64,000 nucleotides of DNA, from positions 372,001 through 436,000 of the forward strand of contig NZ_JACBFS010000002.1 in assembly GCF_022138605.1 (NCBI RefSeq), written 5' to 3'. Position numbers and translations under genes: made by a program. How positions within the stretch are numbered: the first letter of the stretch is position 1; every line of letters starts with the position of its first letter. Below are positions 33,078-41,594 of the stretch, piece by piece. Under the pieces are notes generated by a model that saw nothing but the letters and a program-made list of their open reading frames with translations, was not told where the DNA came from and ran no database searches. The DNA comes from Xanthobacter sp. NM-25 (GTDB taxonomy: Bacteria > Pseudomonadota > Alphaproteobacteria > Rhizobiales > Xanthobacteraceae).

Positions 33078-33536
33078 TCAGGCGGCGTGACGGCCACCAC
33101 AGGGCGCCGGCAGCAGGCCGGCAAAGCGGGCGCGACCCTCGGAGCCGCGTGGCCGCCCCTCGCCGGCGCGGGCATCCACCGTGCGCGGCTGCGGCGCCGG
33201 CCGGTTGAGATAGCGCCGCAGGCCTTCCGCCTGTTCGTCTTCGCCCAGCACATGGATGTGGATTTCTTCCGCATCCAGCCGCTGCGCCGCCTGACGGGCC
33301 ACCTCGCCGGCCGGGCCCACCCACATGGCGATGGAGCCCGCCGGGGTGCGCCGCGCGACGATGGCGACGGCATCCGGATAGTCCGGCGCCGCATCGGCGG
33401 GATAGACCGAGAACACATGCCGCGTACCGTCGGTGTCACGCCAGAAGCGATAGCGCGCGCCAAGGGCGCCGTGCTTCAGGCCGCTGAGGCAGCCGGCATC
33501 GGACAAAGGGGTCAGGAGCGAATCAGTCGCGTTCAT
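33078..33536 (-). CDS. Hypothetical 152-residue protein
   Basis: A soluble protein I do not recognise. It has strands RYRFWRDTDGTRHVFSVYPADAAP and AVAIVARRTPAGSIAMWVGPAGE, then a helix and EIHIHVLGEDEQAEGLRRYL; the C-terminal 40 residues are basic and low complexity. The pattern suggests a small alpha/beta domain, and the sequence FSVYPADAAPDYPDAVAIVARR gives it coding character. Its first 17 transcribed bases at the start codon (encoding MNATD) are identical to those of the ydcF gene at 35188. It follows plsC on the same strand after 32 bp, so it is likely the last gene of the ftsE-ftsX-ydcF-plsC unit. Confidence 0.65.
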   Translation of the reverse strand: MNATDSLLTPLSDAGCLSGLKHGALGARYRFWRDTDGTRHVFSVYPADAAPDYPDAVAIVARRTPAGSIAMWVGPAGEVARQAAQRLDAEEIHIHVLGEDEQAEGLRRYLNRPAPQPRTVDARAGEGRPRGSEGRARFAGLLPAPCGGRHAA

Positions 33537-33537
33537 A
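33521..33537 (-). repeat. 17-bp repeat at start codon, copy 1
   Basis: AATCAGTCGCGTTCATA (forward strand) includes the start codon and first five codons of the 152-residue hypothetical gene. The identical 17-mer recurs at 35173-35189 over the ydcF start. Confidence 0.8.
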
Positions 33538-33568
33538 GGAACGAAACTAGAACACCCAAGAATCCCGA

Positions 33569-34369
33569 TCAAGAGTTTTCCACAGGGGTGGACAGCGGGG
33601 ATCCCGCCAGCCGCTCGGCCAGCTCCTTCGGCGCCCGCGCGCCGAGCTCCCGCAGCCCAGCTTCGAGCAGGCGGTCGCTGGCCCCCTCGATGTCGTGCTC
33701 CAGGCGCGCCATGAAGTCGGCGCGGCCCAGTCCGGCGGGGATCGGCGGCAGGATCTCGACCCGGATCGTCCCGGCCCGCTTGGTGATGGCGCGGCGCGGC
33801 CAGAACAGGCCCGAATTGAGGGCGATGGGCAGGCAGGGCACGTCCAGCGCCCCATACAGATGCGCCACGCCGAACTTGTAGTCGGGCGGCGCCCCCGGCG
33901 GGCGGCGGGTGCCCTCGGGAAAGATGAGGATCTGCCGGCCCTGCCCCACCTCGACCCGGGCCGCCCGGGTCATGGCCTTCAGGGCCGACATGCCGGCGCT
34001 GCGGTCCACCGGAATCATCCCGGTCTTGGCGAGGAACCAGCCGAACACGGGAATACGGGTCAGTTCCCGCTTGAGGATGAAGGCGGGGTCGGCGAACAGC
34101 GGCAGCAGCGCGAAGGTCTCCCACGCCGACTGGTGCTTGGCGGCGATCAGCAGCGGCCCGGGGGGAATGTTCTCACGCCCGCGGATCTCCACCCGCGTGC
34201 CGCACAGGAGGCGCAGAAGGGTGTTGTTGGTGGCCACCCAGTACCGCACCGCGGTCCGCCACAGGGCCGCGCGGGAGAGGAAGGGCAAGAGCGGCGTGAA
34301 CGCCAAGAGATAAAGCGTCGTCACCAGAAAGAAGACCATCTGGAACACGAACGAACGCAGCGCCGTCAC
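33569..34369 (-). CDS. plsC: 1-acyl-sn-glycerol-3-phosphate acyltransferase (PlsC-like)
   Basis: A 266-residue membrane acyltransferase expected to acylate lysophosphatidate to phosphatidate. An N-terminal helix (SFVFQMVFFLVTTLYLLAF) anchors it. Block I reads AAKHQSAWETF, so the usual H-x4-D motif is H-x4-E. Block II-III is KRELTRIPVFGWFLAKTGMIPVDR with FPEGTRRPPG, and block IV is LPIALNSGLFW. The GTG at 34369 starts just before the helix. It is cotranscribed with ydcF upstream, 24 bp away. Confidence 0.92.
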   Translation of the reverse strand: MTALRSFVFQMVFFLVTTLYLLAFTPLLPFLSRAALWRTAVRYWVATNNTLLRLLCGTRVEIRGRENIPPGPLLIAAKHQSAWETFALLPLFADPAFILKRELTRIPVFGWFLAKTGMIPVDRSAGMSALKAMTRAARVEVGQGRQILIFPEGTRRPPGAPPDYKFGVAHLYGALDVPCLPIALNSGLFWPRRAITKRAGTIRVEILPPIPAGLGRADFMARLEHDIEGASDRLLEAGLRELGARAPKELAERLAGSPLSTPVENS

Positions 34370-34393
34370 CGGGCAAGCTCCCCTCCGCCGGCA

Positions 34394-35188
34394 TCAGGGC
34401 GAAACGCGCGCCTCGGCGGGGGCGTGCGACCGCGCGGCGTCGGCCTCGGCCACGGCTTGCGCCGGGCGGATCTTCGCCTTAGCCATCATGTACTTCAAAT
34501 ATTCCTTGAAGAGCAGCTTCAGGGTGGCGGGATTGCGCCACCATTGCTCCGCCTCCATCCGCGAGGTGACCACGGGATAAGCCACCAGCTCCACATCAGG
34601 CAGGGAGCGGTTCAGTTCCACCAGGGCGCGCGGCATGTGCCAGGCGGAGGTCACCACCACCAGCGAGCGGAAGCGCTGGCTGCGCGCCCATTCGGCCGCC
34701 TCGATGGCATTGCCCCTTGTGTTGAGGGCCTTGTGGCCGAGATCGATGCAGCAGGTCAGCAATTCCTCGCCCGATGGCAGGGTGCGCTTGAGCTCGAGCG
34801 GAGAAGTGATGGGATTGACCCCGGTGATGAGCAGCCGCCGCCCCCGCCCCTCCGCCAGCAGATTGACCGCGTCAGCGATGCGCGAGGCCCCACCGGTGAG
34901 CACCACGATGGCGTCGGCGGGCTTGATCTGGATGGGCTCGCGCACCGGGATCTGCGTCAGGAAAGCGAGGAAGCCGGCGAACACCGTCAGGCCACCGAGA
35001 CCCACCAGCAGCACCACCGCGATGAGACTGCGGCGCAGCAACTGGCGGCGCCAGCCACGACCCGGCGCAGGCGCAGGCCCAGCCTCGGCCTGTGCGGCCG
35101 CGGTCAGCGCATCGTGCTCCTCCGCCGTGCGCCCCTCTTCGTTGCGATGCTCGGATCGGCCAGGGGGCGACAAATCAGTCGCGTTCAT
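34394..35188 (-). CDS. YdcF/ElyC family DUF218 protein
   Basis: A 264-residue protein with a hydrophilic N-terminus, one membrane helix (SLIAVVLLVGLGGLTVFAGFLAFL, about residues 53-77) and a periplasmic DUF218 domain. Motifs: ADAIVVLTGGASRIADAVNLL, RLLITGVN, TRGNAIEAAEWARSQRFRSLVVVTSAWHMPRA. E. coli ElyC (YcbC) and SanA of this family affect envelope integrity and lipid-carrier use. Placement between ftsX and plsC is conserved in Rhizobiales and fits an envelope role. The ATG is at 35188. Confidence 0.87.
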   Translation of the reverse strand: MNATDLSPPGRSEHRNEEGRTAEEHDALTAAAQAEAGPAPAPGRGWRRQLLRRSLIAVVLLVGLGGLTVFAGFLAFLTQIPVREPIQIKPADAIVVLTGGASRIADAVNLLAEGRGRRLLITGVNPITSPLELKRTLPSGEELLTCCIDLGHKALNTRGNAIEAAEWARSQRFRSLVVVTSAWHMPRALVELNRSLPDVELVAYPVVTSRMEAEQWWRNPATLKLLFKEYLKYMMAKAKIRPAQAVAEADAARSHAPAEARVSP

Positions 35189-35189
35189 A
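35173..35189 (-). repeat. 17-bp repeat at start codon, copy 2
   Basis: Exact copy of the 17-mer at 33521-33537, here covering the ydcF start codon and encoding MNATD. The two copies flank ydcF-plsC in direct orientation. Confidence 0.8.
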
Positions 35190-35258
35190 CCCCAACCTTG
35201 CGGGCTGAATGCGGCGGCGGCGAGGACTTCACCGCCGCATGCGCGACGGCTGCGGCCT

Positions 35259-36224
35259 TCATTGGATCGTTCTCAACGTACGGTAAACGGTGATGCGCGA
35301 CGTGAGCGCCGTCGCCAGGGCCACCACCAGCACCGCGCCGGCAATGCCCACGAAGCCCCAGATGCCGGGGTTGAGCCAGCCGAGGAAAGTCGGGTCCTCC
35401 GGATCGCCCACCAGCCCGAAGCGCGGCAGGCCGACGATGGCGCCGAACAGCAGCGCTGCGGCGCAGCCGCCGATCACCCCGCCCTGGGCGCCGATCTTCA
35501 GGAAGTGCCGCTGGAACTGGGCGGCGATGAAGCCGTCGCGGGCGCCGACGAAATGCAGCACCTCCACCACCGCCCGGTTGGTGGCCACCGCCGCCCGGGT
35601 GGCGAACACCACCGAGAGGATGGTGGCGAGCCCCACCAGCACCAGCAACACCACCCCGGTGAGCACGACCCCTTCCGCCATGGCGCCGAGCCGGCGCGAC
35701 CACAGGCGATGATCATCCAGGGAGGCGGTGGGAATGCGATCGGACAAGGTGCGGCGCAGCTTGGCGAAATCCACCGCCGCGCCGGGCGCGATCTTCACCA
35801 CCACCACCCGCGGCACCGGCAGGTCGCCGAGGTCGAGCCCGGCGCCGAGCCACGGCTCCAGCAGCCGCCCGGTTTCCTCTGTGGAAAGGATATGGGCATC
35901 GGTGACGCCGGGCGTGGTGCGGGCGATCTCGGCGGCCTGCTGTACCTGGGCGTCGGTGAGCTTGCGGTCGCCGGCGCGGATCTGGATGGTCACCTCGCGC
36001 GTCACGTCCGAGCGCCAGTGGCTGGCGGTGGAGCGCACCGCCAGTGCCGCGCCGATGGTGAGGGAGGCGAGAAAGGTCATGATGGCCACCACCGCCACCA
36101 GCGCCCGGCCGGCGATGGTGGCGCCGGGCACGATGGAGGTCTGCGGCCGCGCCTTGGGCGGGCGCGGCGCGCCCTCGGCGGCCTTTGGCGCGCCGTTGGC
36201 GGGGGCGGTGTCAGTCGTAGACAT
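35259..36224 (-). CDS. ftsX: Cell division ABC permease FtsX
   Basis: A 321-residue FtsX protein. A cytoplasmic Pro/Ala-rich N-terminus leads to a first helix (ALVAVVAIMTFLASLTIGAALAV), a large periplasmic loop (about residues 65-170) that in other bacteria recruits wall hydrolase activators such as EnvC, and three C-terminal helices (VVLTGVVLLVLVGLATILSVVF; GVIGGCAAALLFGAIVG; GIWGFVGIAGAVLVVALATAL). Its ATG lies 14 bp inside the end of ftsE, indicating tight coupling. Confidence 0.93.
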   Translation of the reverse strand: MSTTDTAPANGAPKAAEGAPRPPKARPQTSIVPGATIAGRALVAVVAIMTFLASLTIGAALAVRSTASHWRSDVTREVTIQIRAGDRKLTDAQVQQAAEIARTTPGVTDAHILSTEETGRLLEPWLGAGLDLGDLPVPRVVVVKIAPGAAVDFAKLRRTLSDRIPTASLDDHRLWSRRLGAMAEGVVLTGVVLLVLVGLATILSVVFATRAAVATNRAVVEVLHFVGARDGFIAAQFQRHFLKIGAQGGVIGGCAAALLFGAIVGLPRFGLVGDPEDPTFLGWLNPGIWGFVGIAGAVLVVALATALTSRITVYRTLRTIQ

Positions 36225-36879
36225 AGAGGCGACCGTCCGCGATCACGAGGCGCCGGGCGTCGTACTGGTCCATGAGCGCGATGTCATGGGTGGCCAGCAG
36301 CACGGATGTCCCGGTGCGGTTGAGTTCGATGAACAAGCGCAGCAGCCGCCGCGCCAGCGTGGGATCCACATTGCCGGTGGGCTCGTCCGCCAGCAGGAAT
36401 TCCGGCCGGCCGATCAGCGCCCGGGCGATGGCCGCCCGCTGCTTCTCTCCCCCGGACAGCACCGGCGGCAGCACGTCCATACGATCGCCCAGGCCCACCC
36501 AGTGGAGCAGTTCGGTGACTTCGCCGCGATAGCTCGCCTCCTCCTTGCCGAGCACCCGTAGCGGCAGGGCCACGTTCTCATAGGTGGTGAGGTGGTCGAG
36601 CAGGCGGAAATCCTGGAACACGATGCCGATGCGCCGGCGCAGCACCGCCACCTCGTCCGGATCGAGCGAGGATACGTCGCGCCCGAACAACGTGATGAGG
36701 CCCCGGGTCGGCCGCAGCGACAGGAACAGCAGGCGCATCAGGGTGGTCTTGCCCGCGCCCGAGGGGCCCGTGAGAAACTGGAACGACTTCGGCGCGATGC
36801 TGAAGGTCACGTCCTTCAGCACCTCCGAGCCCATCCCGTATCGCAGGCCGACATTCTCGAACCGGACCAGATGTTCCAC
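36211..36879 (-). CDS. ftsE: Cell division ATP-binding protein FtsE
   Basis: A 222-residue ABC ATPase, partner of FtsX at the septum. Walker A GPSGAGKTTLM, Q-loop IVFQDFRLLDH, signature LSGGEKQRAAIARAL, Walker B FLLADEPTGNVD and H-loop ATHDIALMD are all intact. I place the start at the GTG at 36879 (GTG GAA CAT, preceded by GGGGAAGG) because this gives the exact FtsE length; the upstream frame is not family-like. It diverges from hpt across a gap with a striking nested dyad. Confidence 0.95.
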   Translation of the reverse strand: MEHLVRFENVGLRYGMGSEVLKDVTFSIAPKSFQFLTGPSGAGKTTLMRLLFLSLRPTRGLITLFGRDVSSLDPDEVAVLRRRIGIVFQDFRLLDHLTTYENVALPLRVLGKEEASYRGEVTELLHWVGLGDRMDVLPPVLSGGEKQRAAIARALIGRPEFLLADEPTGNVDPTLARRLLRLFIELNRTGTSVLLATHDIALMDQYDARRLVIADGRLYVYD

Positions 36880-36934
36880 CCTTCCCCCGAATCGTCCGTG
36901 GCAGTTGCGAAAGCAACATAGACGATGCCGGCGG

Positions 36935-36993
36935 GCCCGCCCACCGCCGGGCCGTGCCGGCACCGGTGGTGCCAGGGATGGCGGTGGGCGGGC
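36935..36993. repeat. Nested perfect inverted repeat between ftsE and hpt
   Basis: Outer arms GCCCGCCCACCGCC (36935-36948) and GGCGGTGGGCGGGC (36980-36993) are exact 14-bp complements. Between them an inner perfect 6-bp dyad GGCACC-GGT-GGTGCC sits at 36959-36973. The whole 59-bp element could extrude as a cruciform or fold in RNA. It lies in a divergent promoter gap, where a terminator is not expected. Confidence 0.75.
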
Positions 36994-37051
36994 GGCGATC
37001 TGGACGGCTGCGGGCATCCGGTCCATGCTCCCCGCCTTGCTGAGAGGAACC

Positions 37052-37588
37052 ATGTCCCTACCCAACATCTCCGTGCTGTATGACGAAAACCGCATTGCCG
37101 CGCGCAATCACGCCATAGCCGGCGAGATTGCCGCCATCGAACCGCAGAACCTGCTGGCGGTGGCGGTCCTGAAGGGCTCGTTCATGTTCGCCGCCGATCT
37201 GCTGCGGGCCATGCATGCCTCCGGCCTGGTGCCGGAAGTGGAGTTCATGCACCTGTCGTCCTATCGCGACGCCACCGTCTCCTCCGGCCATGTGGATATT
37301 CTGCGCGACCTGGAAAGCGACGTGCGCGACCGCGACGTGCTGCTCATCGACGACATCCTGGAATCCGGCCGCACCCTGGCCTTTGCCAAGGACCTGATCA
37401 TGGCGCGGGGCGCGCGGCGGGTTCTGGTGTGCGTGCTGCTGGAAAAGCCCGGCAAGCGGGCGGTGCAGATCAAGGCCGATTTCGTCGGCTTCGAGTGCCC
37501 CGACGTGTTCGTGGTGGGCTACGGCATGGACGTCGCCCATGCCTATCGCCAATTGCCCTTTATCGGGCACATCCAGGGCCTGGAGTGA
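37052..37588 (+). CDS. hpt: Hypoxanthine phosphoribosyltransferase
   Basis: A 178-residue purine-salvage enzyme converting hypoxanthine (or guanine) and PRPP to IMP/GMP. Motifs: LLAVAVLKGSFMFAADLLR (pyrophosphate loop), LSSYRDATVSSG, and the PRPP motif DVLLIDDILESGRTL. C-terminal FVGFECPDVFVVGYGMD binds the base. The start is ATG 37052 with GAGAGG upstream. It lies divergent to ftsE and convergent with ppc, with 6 bp between stops. Confidence 0.95.
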   Translation: MSLPNISVLYDENRIAARNHAIAGEIAAIEPQNLLAVAVLKGSFMFAADLLRAMHASGLVPEVEFMHLSSYRDATVSSGHVDILRDLESDVRDRDVLLIDDILESGRTLAFAKDLIMARGARRVLVCVLLEKPGKRAVQIKADFVGFECPDVFVVGYGMDVAHAYRQLPFIGHIQGLE

Positions 37589-37594
37589 GCCGCC

Positions 37595-40447
37595 TCAGCC
37601 GGAGTTGCGCAGGCCCGCCGAGATACCGTTGATGGACAGCTGAATGCCGTGCAGCACCTGCTCGGCATCGGTCCTCCCGGCGCTTTTTTCCCCTCGCCGA
37701 TGTAGCTTCAGGAACTCGATCTGCAGGTGGTTGAGGGGATCGAGGTAAGGGAAGCGGTTGCGGATGGAGCGATCGAGGGTCGGGTTGCCCTCCAGCAGCC
37801 GCTCCTGGTCCATGATGGCGTTGAGGTGGCGCACGGTGCGTTCATATTCAGCCCGGATGCGGCCGAAGATCGCCGCACGCAGCGCCGCGTCCTCCACCAG
37901 CTCGGCATAGCGCGAGGCCACCGCCAGCGAGCTCTTGGACAGCACCATGTCCATGTTCGACAATTGGGTGCGGAAGAACGGCCACTGCCGGTACATGTCC
38001 TTGAGGAGCGCGAGCCCCTGCGGGCCACGGGCGGCGAGGAACGCCTCCACGGCGGCGCCGAAGCCATACCAGCCGGGCAGCATCAGCCGGCACTGGGCCC
38101 AGGAAAACACCCAGGGAATGGCCCTGAGCGCGGTGATCGCCCGCGTCTTGGTGCGCGAGGCCGGCCGTGAACCGATGTTCAAGGTGGCGATCTCGCTGAT
38201 CACCGTGGAGGCCCAGAAATAGTCCTCGAACCCCTCGGTTTCGTAGACGAGGGCGCGATAGGCCTGGAACGCGGTGGCGGACATCTCCTCCATGGCGCTC
38301 AGGAAAGCGGCGCGCGGCGCGCTCTCCTGGGGCTGCAGCAGCGAGGCATCCAGGGTGCCGGCCACCAGCAGCTCCAGGTTCCGCCGGCCCACCTCCGGGT
38401 GGGAGTATTTCGAGGAGATGATCTCGCCCTGTTCGGTGATGCGGATCTGCCCGTTCACCGCACCGCCCGGCTGGGCCAGGATGGCATCATAGCTCGGCCC
38501 GCCGCCGCGCCCCACCGAGCCGCCACGGCCGTGGAACAGGCGCAGCCGCACCTGATGGGCGCGGAACACCTCGATGAGGCCGATCTCCGCCTTGTACAAT
38601 TCCCAGCCGGAGGTGACGAAGCCGCCGTCCTTGTTGCTGTCGGAATAGCCGAGCATCACCTCCTGCTCCTGCCCCCGGCTCGCCACCAGCCGGGCATAGG
38701 CGGGCAGTGCCAGGGCCGCCTCCATCACCCGGGCGCAGGCCTGCAGGTCGCCGATGGTCTCGAACAGGGGAATGATGTTCACCGCGCTGGTGCCCGCGGC
38801 GGTGACGAGGCCCACCTCCTTCAGCAGCAGCGCCACCTCCAGCAGGTCGGAGACGCTTTCGGCCTTGGAGATGATGGCGTTGGGAATGGCCAAAGGCCCC
38901 AGCGTGCGGTGGACCTCCGCCGCGGCGCGGAAGATGGCGAGCTCGGAGCGCGTCTCCTCGGAATAGTCCACGAACGGCGAGGCGAGCAGCCGCGCGGTGC
39001 CCAGTTCCCGCACCAGCAGCGCCACCCGCGCCGCCTCGTCGAGGCCGGCATAGCCGGTGCCCGGCGCCACCTTCTCGAACAGCTCCGCCACGGTGCGCGC
39101 ATGGACCTCGGAATTCTGCCGCAGGTCCAGGCAGGTGAGATGGAAGCCGAAGCAGTCCACCGCCCGCCGCAGCAGCCGCAGCCGGCCCCGCGCGAGGATC
39201 CGCGAGCCGTTGGCGCACAGGGAATGGTGGATGACATCCAGATCGGCCCGCAGCGCTGCCGCCTCGCCATAGGGCCGCGCCGACCCTGGCGCAGCGGCGC
39301 CGTCGAGGGTCAGCGCCGTGGCCCGCAGCCGCTGCAGGATGTGGGCGAGAACCAGCCGATAGGGCTCCTCGCGCCGGCTGAGGGAGGGATCGGTGGACGC
39401 CGCCGCCAGTGCCTCCAGCTCCGGCGAAACGCCCACCAGGCGGCCGGCGATGGACAATTCCGACGCCAGCGCCGTGAGCTCCGCGTCGTAATGGGCGAAG
39501 ATGCGGGCCCGGTGCAGACGCATGGTCTGCTCGAGCACCTCGGCGGTGACGAAGGGATTGCCGTCCCGGTCGCCGCCGATCCAGCTGCCCATGCGCAGGA
39601 AGGAGGGCAGCTCCCGCGCGGCCGCAGGCGTCTCGCGCGCCCCGTCTCCGGTCACGTCCCCCGTGCCCTGCCGCGCCAGCTGGTCCTCCAGGGCGCAATA
39701 GAGGCGCGGCAGCTGATCGAGGAAGGTGTAGTCGTAATAGGACAGGCCGTTGGTGACCTCGTCCTGAACCGTGAGCTTGATCCGGCGCAGCAGCGCCGTC
39801 TGCCACAAGGTGAGCACGGCGCGGCGCAGGGCGTCGTCCTCCGCCTCCCGCTCCTCCGGGGTGGGGGCCACCCGTTCGCGCCGGTCGAGCAGGGCGGCGA
39901 TCTCCATTTCCCGGTTCAGGGTGCTCTTGCGCCGCACTTCGGTGGGATGGGCGGTGAGCACCGGGCTGATGCGGGCGCCGGCGAAGACATCCGCCAGCAC
40001 CTCGGGCGCGATGCCCCGCGCCGCCGCCGCATCGAAGGAGAAGCCGAGGCTGCCCGGCAGGGGCGGCGCACCGGCGATGGCGCGCGCCCGCGCCAGCCGG
40101 ATGTGGTGCTGATCCTCGGCGAGATTGGCCAGGTGCGAGAAATAGGAGAACGCCCGGATGATCTCCACCGCCCGCTCCGCCGACAGGTGCGCCAGCAGCG
40201 CCTCGAGATCCTGGCGGGCGGCCTCGTCGCCATCGCGATGAAAGCGGATGGACGTCTGGCGGATCTGTTCCACCAGATCGAACACCACCTCGCCCTGCTG
40301 GGCCCGCACGGTGTCGCCGAGAATCCGGCCGAGCCGGCGGATGTCCGCCCGCAGGGGCAGATCGTCCAGGCTGTGGTTCTGGCCCTCGTCCATCGGCTCA
40401 GCGGCCAATGGCTCGGCGGTGTCGAACTGCGGCTCGTACCCCGTCAT
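37595..40447 (-). CDS. ppc: Phosphoenolpyruvate carboxylase
   Basis: A 950-residue enzyme that adds bicarbonate to phosphoenolpyruvate to give oxaloacetate, replenishing the TCA cycle. The first catalytic motif VLTAHPTEVRRKS and the second, MLGYSDSNKDGGF with FHGRGGSVGRGGGPSYDAI, are intact. The C-terminus ISAGLRNSG matches the family's conserved buried tail (usually RNTG), so it is full length. In methylotrophs and other ethylmalonyl-CoA-pathway users Ppc supplies C4 acids, which fits the mcd gene 2.6 kb away. A GGGGGAG site precedes ATG 40447. Confidence 0.97.
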   Translation of the reverse strand: MTGYEPQFDTAEPLAAEPMDEGQNHSLDDLPLRADIRRLGRILGDTVRAQQGEVVFDLVEQIRQTSIRFHRDGDEAARQDLEALLAHLSAERAVEIIRAFSYFSHLANLAEDQHHIRLARARAIAGAPPLPGSLGFSFDAAAARGIAPEVLADVFAGARISPVLTAHPTEVRRKSTLNREMEIAALLDRRERVAPTPEEREAEDDALRRAVLTLWQTALLRRIKLTVQDEVTNGLSYYDYTFLDQLPRLYCALEDQLARQGTGDVTGDGARETPAAARELPSFLRMGSWIGGDRDGNPFVTAEVLEQTMRLHRARIFAHYDAELTALASELSIAGRLVGVSPELEALAAASTDPSLSRREEPYRLVLAHILQRLRATALTLDGAAAPGSARPYGEAAALRADLDVIHHSLCANGSRILARGRLRLLRRAVDCFGFHLTCLDLRQNSEVHARTVAELFEKVAPGTGYAGLDEAARVALLVRELGTARLLASPFVDYSEETRSELAIFRAAAEVHRTLGPLAIPNAIISKAESVSDLLEVALLLKEVGLVTAAGTSAVNIIPLFETIGDLQACARVMEAALALPAYARLVASRGQEQEVMLGYSDSNKDGGFVTSGWELYKAEIGLIEVFRAHQVRLRLFHGRGGSVGRGGGPSYDAILAQPGGAVNGQIRITEQGEIISSKYSHPEVGRRNLELLVAGTLDASLLQPQESAPRAAFLSAMEEMSATAFQAYRALVYETEGFEDYFWASTVISEIATLNIGSRPASRTKTRAITALRAIPWVFSWAQCRLMLPGWYGFGAAVEAFLAARGPQGLALLKDMYRQWPFFRTQLSNMDMVLSKSSLAVASRYAELVEDAALRAAIFGRIRAEYERTVRHLNAIMDQERLLEGNPTLDRSIRNRFPYLDPLNHLQIEFLKLHRRGEKSAGRTDAEQVLHGIQLSINGISAGLRNSG

Positions 40448-40516
40448 CCGCGCTCCCCCATTTCTGTCGTTGCACGTCAGTCTCAGGGAATTGATGGGAT
40501 GGCGGAAGGCGTGAGA

Positions 40517-41422
40517 TCAGCGCAGGGGGGCCGGCTCCGCCAGCGATGCCTTGGCGGCGCACGCCAGCAGCGCGAAGGTGGCGGCGAAGAAGTCCGCCAG
40601 CGCGTCATGGCCGAGCGCCGTCAAGACGCCGCCACCGCCGCCCTCGTCGCGCTCCACCAGCCCGGCCGCCTGGGCATCCTTCAGCAATTGCAGCACATGG
40701 GCGCGGGACACATGGAACCGCCGGGCGAGATCGGCGATGGAGGGGCTGGGCTGGGCGCTCGCCTGCGCCACGTGCAGGGACAAAAGCACCATCAGGCCGC
40801 TGTCGCGATCGGCGAGGTCGGCCAGCAGCGGCGCGTGGTCCAGCACCCGGAAACCGGAGCGGAAGCTGTCGCCGAGGGCGATGGCCAGGCGGTTGAAGAA
40901 GGCGGGATCATCGAGCCGGGCCACCACCGTGGCCACCTGCGGATCGATCTGCGAAATGGCCTGGAACTGGCTCACCCAGCGCTGCCGGTGCAGCGCCAGC
41001 ATTCGCGCCGTGGGGGCCAGCGGCTTCGAGCGCCGGTCGCCCCCCTCCTCCACCGGGGCGAGGTAGCCGCCCCAGCGCATCAGCGCCAGCATGGCCTTGG
41101 CGCGGCCCCGGCTGCACACGCCGGTTTCCGCCGCCAGCGCCGCCATGCGTCCGACGGTCAGGCTGCCGCCCTGCACCTCCGGCAAAGCATGCAGATAGAG
41201 CGCGAAGAAACCGAACAGCGTGCGCCCGCGATCATTCAACACCCGGTTGAGCAGACGGTTGCCCGTGTAGAGCGCGGCGAGCGCTGCCGCGCTCGACGTC
41301 ATGGCGCGGGCGAAATCCGGATGGGCCTTGAGCCGCTCCAGTGTCGCCGCGCTTACCCCATCCACCAGCCATGCGGGCGCCGGCGCCGCAGCGCCGGCCG
41401 CCCATTGCTTCACCCCAATCAC
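40517..41422 (-). CDS. Putative regulator with two winged-helix segments
   Basis: A 301-residue protein of no named family known to me. Two helix-turn-helix-like segments are visible: about residues 85-120 (LTVGRMAALAAETGVCSRGRAKAMLALMRWGGYL) and about 225-265 (SIADLARRFHVSRAHVLQLLKDAQAAGLVERD); the latter is a clear MarR/GntR-like winged helix. The helical middle may dimerise. The final 30 residues are hydrophobic/Ala-rich. It starts at GTG 41422, 69 bp upstream of ppc on the same strand, so it could regulate or be cotranscribed with ppc. Confidence 0.65.
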   Translation of the reverse strand: MIGVKQWAAGAAAPAPAWLVDGVSAATLERLKAHPDFARAMTSSAAALAALYTGNRLLNRVLNDRGRTLFGFFALYLHALPEVQGGSLTVGRMAALAAETGVCSRGRAKAMLALMRWGGYLAPVEEGGDRRSKPLAPTARMLALHRQRWVSQFQAISQIDPQVATVVARLDDPAFFNRLAIALGDSFRSGFRVLDHAPLLADLADRDSGLMVLLSLHVAQASAQPSPSIADLARRFHVSRAHVLQLLKDAQAAGLVERDEGGGGGVLTALGHDALADFFAATFALLACAAKASLAEPAPLR

Positions 41423-41594
41423 GATGCCCCCCGCACGGGCTCACCGCGCGCAGCCCTCGACCTGCGGCGGAACCTCACCTGATCCCCACGACCACGAAAA
41501 GGGCACAATCGGCCCATTGCGGTCAATGTTCGTCATTGAGATGCCCCCGTCACCTGCCTAGCGGTGGGGCGTTCCTCCTGTCACGAGGCAGATC

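Noticed and set aside
38399..41482. A forward open frame of 1027 codons opposite ppc and the winged-helix gene.
   Set aside because: Antisense to ppc, with Gln/His/Arg-rich composition typical of frame shadows in high-GC DNA.
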